From Distichodus sexfasciatus (taxonomy: Eukaryota; Chordata; Actinopteri; Characiformes; Distichodontidae): DNA of 64,000 bases. Shown here piece after piece: positions 12,822 to 23,809 of the stretch; the first letter of the stretch is position 1; each line of letters opens with the position of its first letter. The notes below the pieces were generated by a model that saw only the letters and a list, made by a program, of their open reading frames with translations, was not told the DNA's origin and made no database searches. The stretch spans positions 1 to 64,000 of the forward strand of contig JAVGVS010000477.1 of assembly GCA_032718565.1 (NCBI GenBank), given 5' to 3'. A program made the translations under genes and the position numbers.

Positions 12822-13284
12822 ACTCATCAGCGTCAAGAAACACCTGTAAATATTCAAAAAACGATTACGCTGTGTGTTTAAACAACGACAAATATTTTTA
12901 ACACCCTGTAAAAATTTATACGGTTATTAAAAAAGTGACAATTTTTAAAAAGTGTTTAACCGTTTAAAACGCGACCTTAAATGTGACAAAAATGCAGAAA
13001 CAATTGCAGCCTCGTCTACCTGTAGCGAGTAGCCTAAGGCGTTGCTGAATCCCACATCCCGCAGTCCGAAAACAGGTTGAGGAACGTGTCGATGTTATTC
13101 GGACCCTGGTCTATACGAGGGTCAGACCCAAATCTCGACCTTTCTCGGGTCAGATTAACTTGCCTCAACTGCCCCACGCCACCGTGATGCCCCCACACAT
13201 TAGCACAACTTTGAAGACTCGGGCGCCTCCCCCAGGTACCGAACGCTGGAGATTCGAGCTTTTAATATGCGCAGTTCGGCTCTT

Positions 13285-16200
13285 TTTTTTTACTGAGTCG
13301 AATCATATGATTCATTAATATGAATACAGTGTTTCTACTACCAGCTACAACATTAAACAGTTCAACACGCACAAAATAACAGTTTATTTAAAATACTTCG
13401 GGCGTCTGTCTATTCAACAAACAGACAAGAACTACATAAAAAACAATTATTATCGCGGACTTTGGGCACAAAGAGTTGATTCGTTCGAACAGGCAACTTT
13501 GAGTTGTTCAATTTGAACTTTTTGGAATTGATTCGAAACGTCAAGATAATAGTTTTCTCAGTTGTCGATTCCAAGAACAAATACAAGCGAAGAAGTCTTT
13601 AAAATAAAGTGCACCAGTAGTTTGCCTTACGAGCAATGTTGGTAGTATTAAGTGAAGCTCGTGTGTTTAATTCACATTCGACCAGTAAGCAAAATAATGA
13701 CGCTTTTATCTATAGTCTGGCAAAGATTCAGAAATAAACACTTGAATTCATGATTGATTGAGAAGGGCACTTAACACGTAAAAATAGTTTTCTACAGTCT
13801 TCTGTGTGTTGTAATTTGAGCATAAATGATGAACTACAAGTTTATTTAGTGACTTGTAGCGCTGCAGATGACTGTGTGGAATCGATCCCAAAGCTGAGTT
13901 ATTGGAACCGGTTCTTTTTGAAAGCGACTCTTAGCCATACTCGCACACCAGTCTTTTACGCCAAATCTTTTCCCACCTAAAATGTTAAATTATACGCCTA
14001 AATATGTCGTAATCTGCGATTTATTCTGATTTGAGTTTTGTATAGTCCATCACTGTTAATTGAACCTAAATTTACCCATTTTATGCTGAAATATATGGGA
14101 AAATAAATTCCTTTCCTTCCTGTCCATCCTTCCTGCTCACATTCTGCTGATATGCTGACTGTGCTCACGAGTCATGTGTTTCGGAGAACAGGAAAATGCT
14201 GTACGTACAGACACAAAACCATTTATACCACAATAAAGTCACAGATTTCAGTAAATCCAGATCATGAACTCTATAATAATTGTAATTGATATGAAAAACC
14301 CAAACAAAAACAGATGCTTAAGTACGTTATATCTTCTAATATAATTAGTGTAAAGTGTTTTTATAAACCATTGAAATTTACAATAACATTGCAAATTTTA
14401 AATAGCAAATTTACAAGGCCTGTGTTGCTCTCTGTTATTTTGATTTTTATTATTACTAAATGCTGCATCAGAAGAAATGGCAATGCAACTGTTGGATAAT
14501 TTCTCAGTTAGTTCAAATAGGAGGCTCATAACTTCCAAACTAACTATGTTACAGAATTGTTTTATATTACATAACTATATTACACAAACCTGTATGTGAA
14601 TAGAACGAAAGTGAGAAACTGATTTATTGTGTCAATTTTCAGATGGACCACCCCATAGAGTTAATTGTCACAAAATGGAGCAATGTACATCCAGGATCCA
14701 GGTTAGGATGAATAATGATTTATTTCTTTATTATAAGGGCAATATCTATTCATATACACATACAGTATGTGTTATCAATAATTGTATTCTGTATTTCAGG
14801 AAAGGGGTGCATTGTACATGTAAACTGAAAAAGAAAAAAATCATTTTGGTTTGGTAAACTATTATAAATAACCAGCAAGACAGAAGATGCATAAAACACA
14901 GATATTGATTTCAGTGGGTCAACGAGTCTAATTAACAAATGGATAAATACTGAAGAGAATTCATACTTATAAGCTCTAAATGGCAATCCTCAATATTAGA
15001 AAAGAGCCTAAAAACAGGAAGCTTGTCTTCAGAAGAGAGTTGGTCTAGGGCACCTCATGTCCCCTTCACGTTTCCTGAGCGGACCAACAGGAAACAACTC
15101 AATGAGGGAGAGGATGTAGAAGAATGCTGAAAAACGTTGTCCTCAGCAAATGACACCAGTATAAATGACAGGATCTAGGTCCAGGTCCCTCTGCTAGAAT
15201 AGACCGGTTCTCGTCTTTGACCCTACTCTTAGTTTTGAGCCAGTGATGAACAAACGTGTCTTGGTTTGAAGTGGTGACTTGGCGTGAGAGTGCTGACCGG
15301 GTGAAGTGGAGTGTAAGGATGTACTGGTGAGGTCAGCAGGTTTGAGGAGAAGAATCTTGACTGAAAGAACATGGACTGATTTTGAACCTATCATTATCAG
15401 TCAAGTTTGGTTAAGTATTTACACAGCACTGAACAAATCAAAATGCAGTTTTTAGCATGAGTTTAATCTAAGTTTTTTAAGCTGCATTGACCTTAACATT
15501 TTCCTGCATTCCAGTAACATAACAGTTGTGGCTGGACCTGTAACTGGGCAATATGTTTTTAGGATTAGAGTTAAGAACTTTTGATGTAAATAAATTGTTC
15601 AGTATAAATGCAAATATGGCAGAATAGTACCAGCCTATAGAAAGATAAAAGCAGAAGTATAGATACTCCCCTTGAACTGGGTTGCCAGAACCTGTTAAAA
15701 CAAATGCTCTACTGCCGCCTACTGTTCAAACAATGGGTATTTATTAATAAATAAGAACGCTCCTCTCATTTGAGCGTGTGGGCATATATTCAGGGGTTGT
15801 GCAGACCAGACTGTTCCCAAAAATATGAAAAATTTGTTACATTTTTAATGTGTTGTGGAGGCATTTTTGTATTTGAATAAAACTGTATTCAAAGTTTCAT
15901 GTTTTATGTAAAAAAAATGTTTTTGATTACTGATATTAAGGTTAAGATTAGCTGTAGTACTATTTACATCTAGTCTTTATGGAAGTACAAGTACAAAGAC
16001 TGAGTGTATGTGTACCATGTTTTTATGGGTTGTTAACTTTCTGGGCCTTTTTTTCCCCTAAAATCACTTTTACTCAGTTTTTGTGGCTTTGTAGAGACAT
16101 TTGAGAGGTTACTTATATATACATCTTGGTTAGTTATACACATCTGGTCACTATGGAAGTCTATGGAATGTGTGTGTGTGTGTTGGGGGGAAAAGCGTTG

Positions 16201-16700
16201 GAGGGTTTATAGACTGAATAGACTGAGTGGACTAGTTGGACTCCACACTGTTGACTTTACACTGTTGCACCATGTAACTGCTGTGCCAAGAGAAAACTTT
16301 GCAATGTTTGTTTTCGTCTTTTTCCCAAAAGTCATGCATGTTGATGGTCAGCTGGGGGGGGTGTCTGGTGGTGAGGATGTTCTGGACATTCCGAAAACTT
16401 TTTAATTTTCATTTAGTCATTTAAGTCAAAAAACTTTCTGGACTCTTTAAAAAATATTTCACTCAATTTAAAGTCACATTCTTTGCATAATTGCATATCT
16501 TGTTGATCAGTGTTCTCATAAAGTTCATATAGAACATGTTAACTTAATGTGATCCAGTTTGGAATCAATTGACTGTTATTAACGTCCTCACAATTACTTT
16601 AAAAGGATGCACAGAGATTCACAAGACATAAAAGTGAGCAAGAACACCATTCACTTTTTCTTAAGCTGTGTATAATTACCTCATATCTGATCACAGAACT
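13285..16700. other. Intergenic region between the divergent dab2 and c9 genes
   Basis: AT-rich DNA without recognisable exons on either strand. The longest ORFs (60-80 codons) have no family resemblance. It should hold the distal regulatory DNA of both genes. Confidence 0.5.
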
Positions 16701-16713
16701 TAACATTCGTCTA

Positions 16714-16727
16714 GCCAATTATTAACC
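16714..16727. promoter_or_regulatory. c9: HNF1-like motif upstream of c9
   Basis: The minus strand reads GGTTAATAATTGGC, close to the HNF1 consensus (GTTAAT, one base, ATTAAC), about 72 bases before the c9 ATG. HNF1 drives many liver genes and C9 is mainly made by hepatocytes, so the site fits. A single motif match in AT-rich DNA is weak evidence. Confidence 0.35.
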
Positions 16728-16798
16728 CTGAGTCCAATTCCCAGACAGACTAAAGGGCTGCTCCACGCACCCAAGTGGACACAAAGTCGTCCAGCTTC

Positions 16799-18080
16799 AT
16801 GGCTAATCACAGTCTCATGATAAAGATGTTGGCAGCTCTCTTTACACTTTGCTTGCTCCAGCATGCTATGGGAAAGAGTGTGGGAGATATCACGTATGTA
16901 TGCCTGCTCTTGCTGTGTGTATTCATTCATTACTGTTTTATTGTAGTCACTGTAAGCAATGTAATAACAGACAACAAATTTTCAGTTAAAATGGCAACAT
17001 AAACCAAAAGAGTTTATTCTTGGATATATTCAGTTGTTTAATATTTTTGTTCAAGCACTTTTCAAGATATTAAGAACACTAAAATTTATTTTAAGTAGTT
17101 TTCATGGTCACCATTGATTTCTATTATCAGCTACAAATAATCTATTTTATTTATAAAGTAAACAATATAATTTCCACCATTATTGGCTTCTTTTTATCGT
17201 ATTTCAACACTGTGACACATTTTTAATCCAAATATAAATGTTGGATATGGATGAAGATAATAGTTTATGCATTAAGGTATAGTATGATTGCTTTTGTTTA
17301 GAAAAAAAGCAGCAGCTTAGTGATTTTCTCAAACTGAATAAGCTGAATATGAATGAATTATACAGGAGTACTGTCATTTTCATTACACTGACTATGATCT
17401 CTCTCTCAGGGCCAGAAGGGAAGTCCGGGAGGTCGATGCTCCAGCACCTATTGACTGCAAGATGAGTACCTGGTCCGAGTGGGGGCGCTGTGACCCCTGC
17501 ACTAAAACCATGGTAACAAGCAATTATGTTACTACACTTTTGGGTAGATATACCTTCCCCTAATCCCCTAACCATAATCTCTATAATGAAAACAAAACTT
17601 TACAAAAACCTTGTTTTAATACAGATGTCATTAACAAAGGAGGGAGTGGGCGTTCATGGAAAGAAGGGAGAATAATTTTTAACAAACTTGTGTATGTGTG
17701 TGCAGCATCGTTCCAGGGGTATCGAGGTGTTTGGGCAATTTGGTGGTAAAAAGTGTATTGATCCCATTGGAGACAAAATGCCCTGTGTCCCCACCACCAT
17801 ATGTCAGGAGGATCCCCCTCCAGTCTGCAAAAGCACAGAGTTCCAGTGTGAATCAGGTACGGCAAACCCCATTTTGATACACAGCAGTCTTACAAAAGCC
17901 AGTTTTCTTGGTTTAACCCTCTCTCATCTAGTTTGAACCAGAGAAATGATGTAGAATTATCAAGGCCGAATTAACATAGTGTGGGGCCCCTGGGCACTAC
18001 ACCTCAGGGGACCCCCACACCCCTACAGCCCCGCCAAAACATAAATAAAGCAGTCTGTATAAAACCAATTTATCATTATT

Positions 18081-18119
<39 letters not shown>

Positions 18120-21100
18120 AATGACAGTCTCTTGTTATTATGAGAAGTAAAGGTATAATAATATTTCTTGTAATTATGACTTCTTCGCCTGACAGAAATA
18201 GGCTTTCAATTTTTCAAATCTTTTCTCCATCCACAGGCTTGTGTATTAAAAAACGTCTAACATGTAACGGCGACAACGACTGTGATGATTTTTCCGACGA
18301 AGACGAATGTGACAAAGTCCGTAGCCCGTGTGGTGACACTCCTGTGAGCGAGTCAGACATCGGCCGTGCAGCTGGATATGGGTCAGCACTTACAGAGCAA
18401 ACTGCCATACACTAGCTCGCAAGGAATTAACCTCATAAAGAAGTAAAAGGAAAAGATCATTAGAACTAAACCAGGACTAAACTAAACTACATTTTTCCAG
18501 AAGGGACAGTGGCACAGTGGTTAGTGCTGCCGCCTCACAGCGAGAAGGTCCTGGGTTTGATTCCTGAGTCGGCTGTAGGGTCTTTCTATGTGGAGTTTGA
18601 ATACTCTCCCCATGTTTATGTTGGTTTCCTCCGGGCGCTCCGGTTTCCTCCCACAGTCCAAAAGCATGCACTCTAGGTTAATTGGTGACCTAATGCCCTG
18701 TAGGTTAATTGGTGAGTCTAAATTGGCCCCGTAAGGTGTCAATGGGAGTGTGATTGTGTCAGTGTGTGTGCCCGCGCCAGCCCAGGGTTGGTTCCCGCCT
18801 TGTGCCCGTAGTTCCCGGGATAGGCTCTGGTCCCCCCGCAAGCCCAGTTGGGATTAAGTGGTTCGGATAATGAATAAATGAATGAATACTGTGTACCACT
18901 TAAACCAGCTAAAACCAAAAGAAGGATTTAAGCCATCCTGAGCTGGGCTCCATTCACCAACCATTCTTTGTTCTTATTCTTCGCTTTTGTTCTTAAAACC
19001 CACAGTTTTAGCAAAGGTTTTGACATTCTCCAGTGATTTCTTATTTAAGATGAGTTCCTGTGCTAGAACAGAGTCCACAACTGCCCAAGAGCACTCTTAA
19101 ATGTATTGTTGAAGGTGTAAGGAAAACATTAGCTTATTGGGTTTTCTTCAGTTCTACACTTGTATAATTTACTATTTGAATCTTTCTTAAGAACAAATTT
19201 AAGAAGACAAACTAAAGTATACACAACAATTAACGAAAGCATTTTAGTAGCATCAAGACAATATGAAATCTACAATTAACAGATTATCTAGCACACTTTC
19301 ACAAAGCTTAATGGATCTTAAATGGCAACACAGAGCTGAGAAGGAGGGATTTTGAGACCACAACAGAAATGAGAGGGTAGACTGTATTAGGACATGTGGT
19401 TATAAAAATGAATTCTGGTGCAGCAAAATCAAGCCGTGCAAGTCAATGCAAATCGGAAGAGGCCTGGATTAGTTTGCAGCACAACATTCCACATCTAGCA
19501 CAGACGTGTTAAAACATCTCTCTGTTCTCTCTCCTGACAGCATCAACATTCTGGGCTCCGGCCCCCGCATGAACCCATTTAACAACAAGATTTACAATGG
19601 AATGTGTGAACGCATCAAGGAGCCGTCCAGTCTCCGCTACGAGAGGCTACCCTGGAACGTGGCAGTTCTCCACTTTGAGGTGGGTCGTTTTCACCAGTAG
19701 CAACAAATGCCGTAAACCAACCATTTGAGTGAAGTTGCACTTAAAACAGGCAACATAAATACAGCAATGGAAAGGCAGGTGGAGAACGTCAGAGCGAATC
19801 AAACACTAAAAATTTTTAAAGATGATCTTGTGTTCTTCTGCATCTAGACACTTGTGGAGGAGACAAGCTCCAGGGAGATCTACAAAGACACTCACTCCTT
19901 GATATCTGAGATCACCAAAGAAACCACTGCCAAAACAAAGACCGACCTGTCCTTCAAGTTCACGCCCACCGAGACAGCGACAAATAGCAATGGCACAAAT
20001 CTCTTGAGTTTAAGTGGTGGTGTGAACTTTGAGACTGAGAAGTCTGAGATGATCAAAGCCATCACTGAGTACAGCACCACAAAGGTAGGAATGAGCAAAA
20101 GTATGAGCTTTTGCAGTAATCCTTTTAGACTGCACTACTCAAATTCTAGTGTGCAAACTGGAAATCAAATAGTAGAAGTAGATTTGACATGCACAATCTT
20201 AATGAAAAAAGGTTCCTGAAGAATTCAAGATAGAACCATTCTTAAAGAACTCTCTAAAAATGAAAGACTCTTGAACCCCCAACCTGATTCAATCTTAGCT
20301 TTTCACCAGAACTTTGAAAGCGGGCACAGTGAATAGTGCTGCCTCCTCATGGCGAGAAGGTCCCTTGGGTCGGCCATGGGGTCTTTCTGTGTGGAGTTTG
20401 CATGTTCTCCCCGTGTTTGTGTGGGTTTCCTCTGAGTGCTTCGGTTTCGTCCCACAGTCCAAAAGCATGCACTGTAGGTTAATTGGCAACTTTAAATTGG
20501 CCCCGTAAGGTGTTAATGAGAGTGGGATTGTGTGAGTGTGTGTTCCCTGCGGTGTGTTGGCGGAACATGCAAAGCCTAAACACCCCTCAAAGAGAGCTGA
20601 ACAAAGCAAGCATACTTTAAGCAACATTAAACATGTTTAGTCAATATTTCTCTTTTACATATCTATAATGAGGAAATCACTCAATGAAGCAGTTATCCAA
20701 AATGATCATGTCATATGTTAAACTCAACAAACCACAGCGGCAGAACACTCCTCAAGACCAAACTCACCCCAATGATAAGAGGGTAGTTGCTAAACACCAC
20801 GCAATATGGCCTGAAACACCAGATAAAATGAAATCGGTTTAAAGTACAGTTTGGTTAGCTTTTAGAAACATGAGAAATTACAACGTTCTGTGACCAAAAC
20901 ATGCACAATGGGGTCTCATTACAATGCCCCCTCTATGAAAACCCCTCTCAACTGGTGCTGAGAAGGCAGGCACTGACATTTATTAACAAATTGTGCACAA
21001 ATTACTAGTAATAGTCTCATAGTTGTGGTCTTGGTTGGTCTCGTAATAAAATCCTGAGTCCTATTTGTCCGAATCCATGACAAGACTGAGCACAATTACA

Positions 21101-23753
21101 GCAGATTCTGAGACAAGACCGAGACCTTCAAAAACTAGTAATATTTACTTGGTATTATACTCATTCCATCATGTATACAGCTGTTCTTCTCTATTAAACG
21201 GCATCCTTTCACAGGGAAAGTCTTTCTACCGAGTGAAAGGCAAAGTGCAGCTGGGCACATACAGACTGAGGTCTCGGGGCCTTGAGGTCTCAGAGCTTTT
21301 CCTGGATGCTGTGGACGCGCTACCTACTGTATACGAGAAGGGTCAGTACTTTGGCTTCTTGGAGGACTATGGAACGCATTATACCAAGAACGGAAGAGCT
21401 GGTGGAGAATATGACCTTGTGTATGTGCTCAATGAAGACATAATAAAACAGAAACGTAAGTGCGCTTCATAGGACACTACAATAAAATTGTGCATGGTGG
21501 TCAGAGCACATGAGCATCCCTACTGCAGTCATTTCTTACCCTGTTCAAAGAATTGCTCCAAACAAGGAAAACAATCTGAATTGTATTTTATTTTTAGCTT
21601 AAACAATATGCAAAATTAAACACTAGATTTGATTTCATTAAAGTAGCACCTACATGCAAAGTTGGCCGGCTTTTTACGTTGCTAATAACCCTCTGTTCGC
21701 CCATGCAGAGGTGTCCGAGACCACGCTGAACGACTGCTTAAAGATTGGGATTAACGGCGATTTCCAGGTTGCTGGGGAAGCACTCAGTGGACAAATTGAT
21801 CCAAAAGCAGATGTGACTCCACACGACAAGTGTGACAAAGTTACAAACACGAACACAGGTACATCTATGCATCTGCGTTATTGTGCAAGTTGGAAAAACC
21901 TAGACACAAGCCAATCTTCTGCCTTTGTCCAACAGCTGAACAAGAGAGTTCGCCAACGATCGAGAAGGTGATAAGTGCAGTGAAGGGCGGAACCACTCAG
22001 TCGGCAGCAGCCATGAAGTCTCAGCTCAATAAGGATGGAGTTTTGAACTGGGAACAGTATGTGGAGTGGGCGAGAACACTGAGCGATATTCCTGCCCTCA
22101 TCTACAGTGATGTAAACATACTTATTTAGTGAATTATTTATGGATATTAGCATTACTTAGTGGAAATGCGCATTAAGAATCTATTTAGAGCTAGTTTGCT
22201 TTCCTTCTAGAGCAGCCTGCTCATAAATTTGCCAATTCTTAAAACTCTTTCACTGTTGCATTCAGAATTAAATTAGCAAAGAAGTGCTAATGTATTGCCT
22301 ACTACATCTTAAAATTGTAGCTAACTATAAGATCTTATGATTTGACTATCATAAACAATTTACAACAATTTTAACAACAAATTACAAAGAATATTCAAAA
22401 TGTCCACTTTTTCATAGACACAGACACAAAGTTGACAAAACCACCGGTTGATCAATTTGTCAGTGACATTTTTGAACAATTTATGGCTTCTGTGAGGTAC
22501 TCTATCTACACATTTAAGGTGTGTTTGGCAATATAATAATCATTTAGTTGCAATTTGACTTCTTAATGCAAAAGTGAAAAAATTTGGGGGTAAATATTTG
22601 GGAATGGGAGTGACATCTTTTGACTCTCAGTGTGAGTGAGTGCGCTGCTCCCTGTCTTCACTTTCATCTTTCTTGTTCTCCAAATATTTCAGACAGTGTT
22701 TGATGTTACTACATCTTTGCATTTCAGCCGGAGCCCATCTATAATGCGATCCCCCTGAACTTCCCTGACGCCCAGCCCAGGAGGGAGAACCTGTATAGGG
22801 CGATACAGGAGTACATGGCCGAGTACAGCTTGTGCAAGTGCCAGCCGTGTCAGAACGGTGGCACTGTTGCTCAGGTGGACGGCCAGTGCGTCTGCCTCTG
22901 CCCAATGCACTATGAAGGCATCGCTTGCCAAATCCTCCGTCATGAGCTTGTGAAAGGTGTGAGAAAATCATGCAATGTCTTTATCTGATAGTTATCAAAG
23001 CATAAAGCTTCTGCTTAATATTCTTTGTGGTCCACCTTTGAGGTCTTTAAATGTAACAATTTATCACACAATGATAATTCATGGTTTCAAATTTAAGATG
23101 TTTTATTGAAATATAAAATATAAATCAGTTCAGTGAGGCAAATTAGGCAACATAAGCTGGCAAAACAAAAACAACTTGCTAAAATTCCAAGACAATTCTA
23201 TTCTACATTAATAATGCTTTTTAAAATAAAATTTCATCAAGGCCTTTGCAAATGATGTTTGTAAATGATCGAATTCTTACCATGAAATGTGGAGTTTAAG
23301 TTGATAGAGGTGTTGGCACCTGCCCAGGGTTGGGATTCAGGGATTCAGCAGTTCAGATAATGAATGAATGAAAGTTGAGTGGGGACATAAATGTTGAGTT
23401 TTTAGTTTTAAAAATTATTTTTAAAATTATTGTGGGGAAATTGAATCAGGATCTTAATATCATGAATCAAGTTGTTTGGTGAATTGTTATATTCCTTCTG
23501 GGGCCGAGATCTTTTTGATTTAGTTTGTCAACTTTTCTGCTGTTCAAACTCATGATCTCACACATTTGAAATGATTTCTTTGACTTTTCCCATTTTAGAC
23601 AACAAGCTATCAGAGCCGCAGGGGAACTGGGGCTGCTGGTCACCCTGGTCCAGCTGCAGTGGGCGAAAACAAACACGAACAAGAATCTGCAACATGGGCA
23701 GCATTGCTGGAGCCAAGTGTAAAGGGGAAAACATCAGTGAGGATTACTGTTAA
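16799..23753 (+). CDS. c9: Complement component C9, 11 coding exons
   Basis: C9 is the secreted plasma protein that polymerises into the membrane attack complex pore on complement-targeted cells. Exons: 16799-16893, 17410-17512, 17706-17856, 18237-18381, 19541-19679, 19848-20084, 21215-21455, 21709-21858, 21936-22111, 22728-22956 and 23599-23753. All phases join and give 606 residues. Domains in order: signal peptide (about 1-25, LAALFTLCLL core); thrombospondin type 1 repeat from about residue 50 (TWSEWGRCDPC); LDL-receptor class A at about 105-140 (CNGDNDCDDFSDEDEC, with the calcium-binding acidic residues); MACPF domain with the signature YGTHYTKNGRAGG near residue 341; EGF-like module near 515-547; and a second thrombospondin repeat at the C-terminus (NWGCWSPWSSC). 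Fish C9 keeps this last repeat and mammalian C9 lacks it. The ATG at 16799 is the first in frame; later Met codons at 16817 and 16826 would also keep the signal core. Confidence 0.96.
18075..18116. repeat. (AAT)n microsatellite in c9 intron 3
   Basis: A run of ATTATTATTAAT passing into about ten AAT units. Simple repeat only. Confidence 0.9.
18503..18888 (+). mobile_element. tRNA-derived SINE (DANA/V-SINE type) in c9 intron 4
   Basis: The head has a tRNA-like promoter: GGCACAGTGGTTAGTGCTGC (A box) and GGTCCTGGGTTTGATTCC (B box). A conserved body follows (TGTGGAGTTTGAATACTCTC and GGTTTCCTCCCACAGTCCAA). The tail is AATGAATAAATGAATGAA. This body is widespread in fish SINEs; the family name is from memory. 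It is nearly full length and lies in the sense direction of c9. Confidence 0.8.
18945..19215. repeat. Dispersed repeat starting GGGCTCCATTCACCAA
   Basis: The edge GGGCTCCATTCACCAA and the internal ACAACTGCCCAAGAGCACTC match, with divergence, the repeat at 32.2-32.4 kb. The edge also matches the inverse end GTGAATGAGGCCCA near 41.12 kb. It looks like a fossil DNA-transposon fragment; no ORF is present. Confidence 0.45.
20321..20550 (+). mobile_element. 5' part of the same SINE family in c9 intron 6
   Basis: Shares with the 18.5-kb copy GTGGAGTTTGCATGTTCTCC, GGTTTCGTCCCACAGTCCAA, AAGCATGCACT and AAATTGGCCCCGTAAGGTGT. The head has decayed and the 3' tail is missing. A loose tail fragment of the family (GCCCAGGGTTGGGATTCAGG ... 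AATGAATGAATG) stands alone at about 23,320-23,371 in c9 intron 10. Confidence 0.75.
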
Positions 23754-23803
23754 TGCATCTCCCTCTCTCTATCTGTCTCTCTCCACTCATGTACTTACCT
23801 ACA

Positions 23804-23809
23804 AATAAA
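23804..23809 (+). promoter_or_regulatory. c9: c9 polyadenylation signal
   Basis: AATAAA lies 51 bases past the c9 stop codon. A second AATAAA near 24,030 could serve a longer form. Confidence 0.55.
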
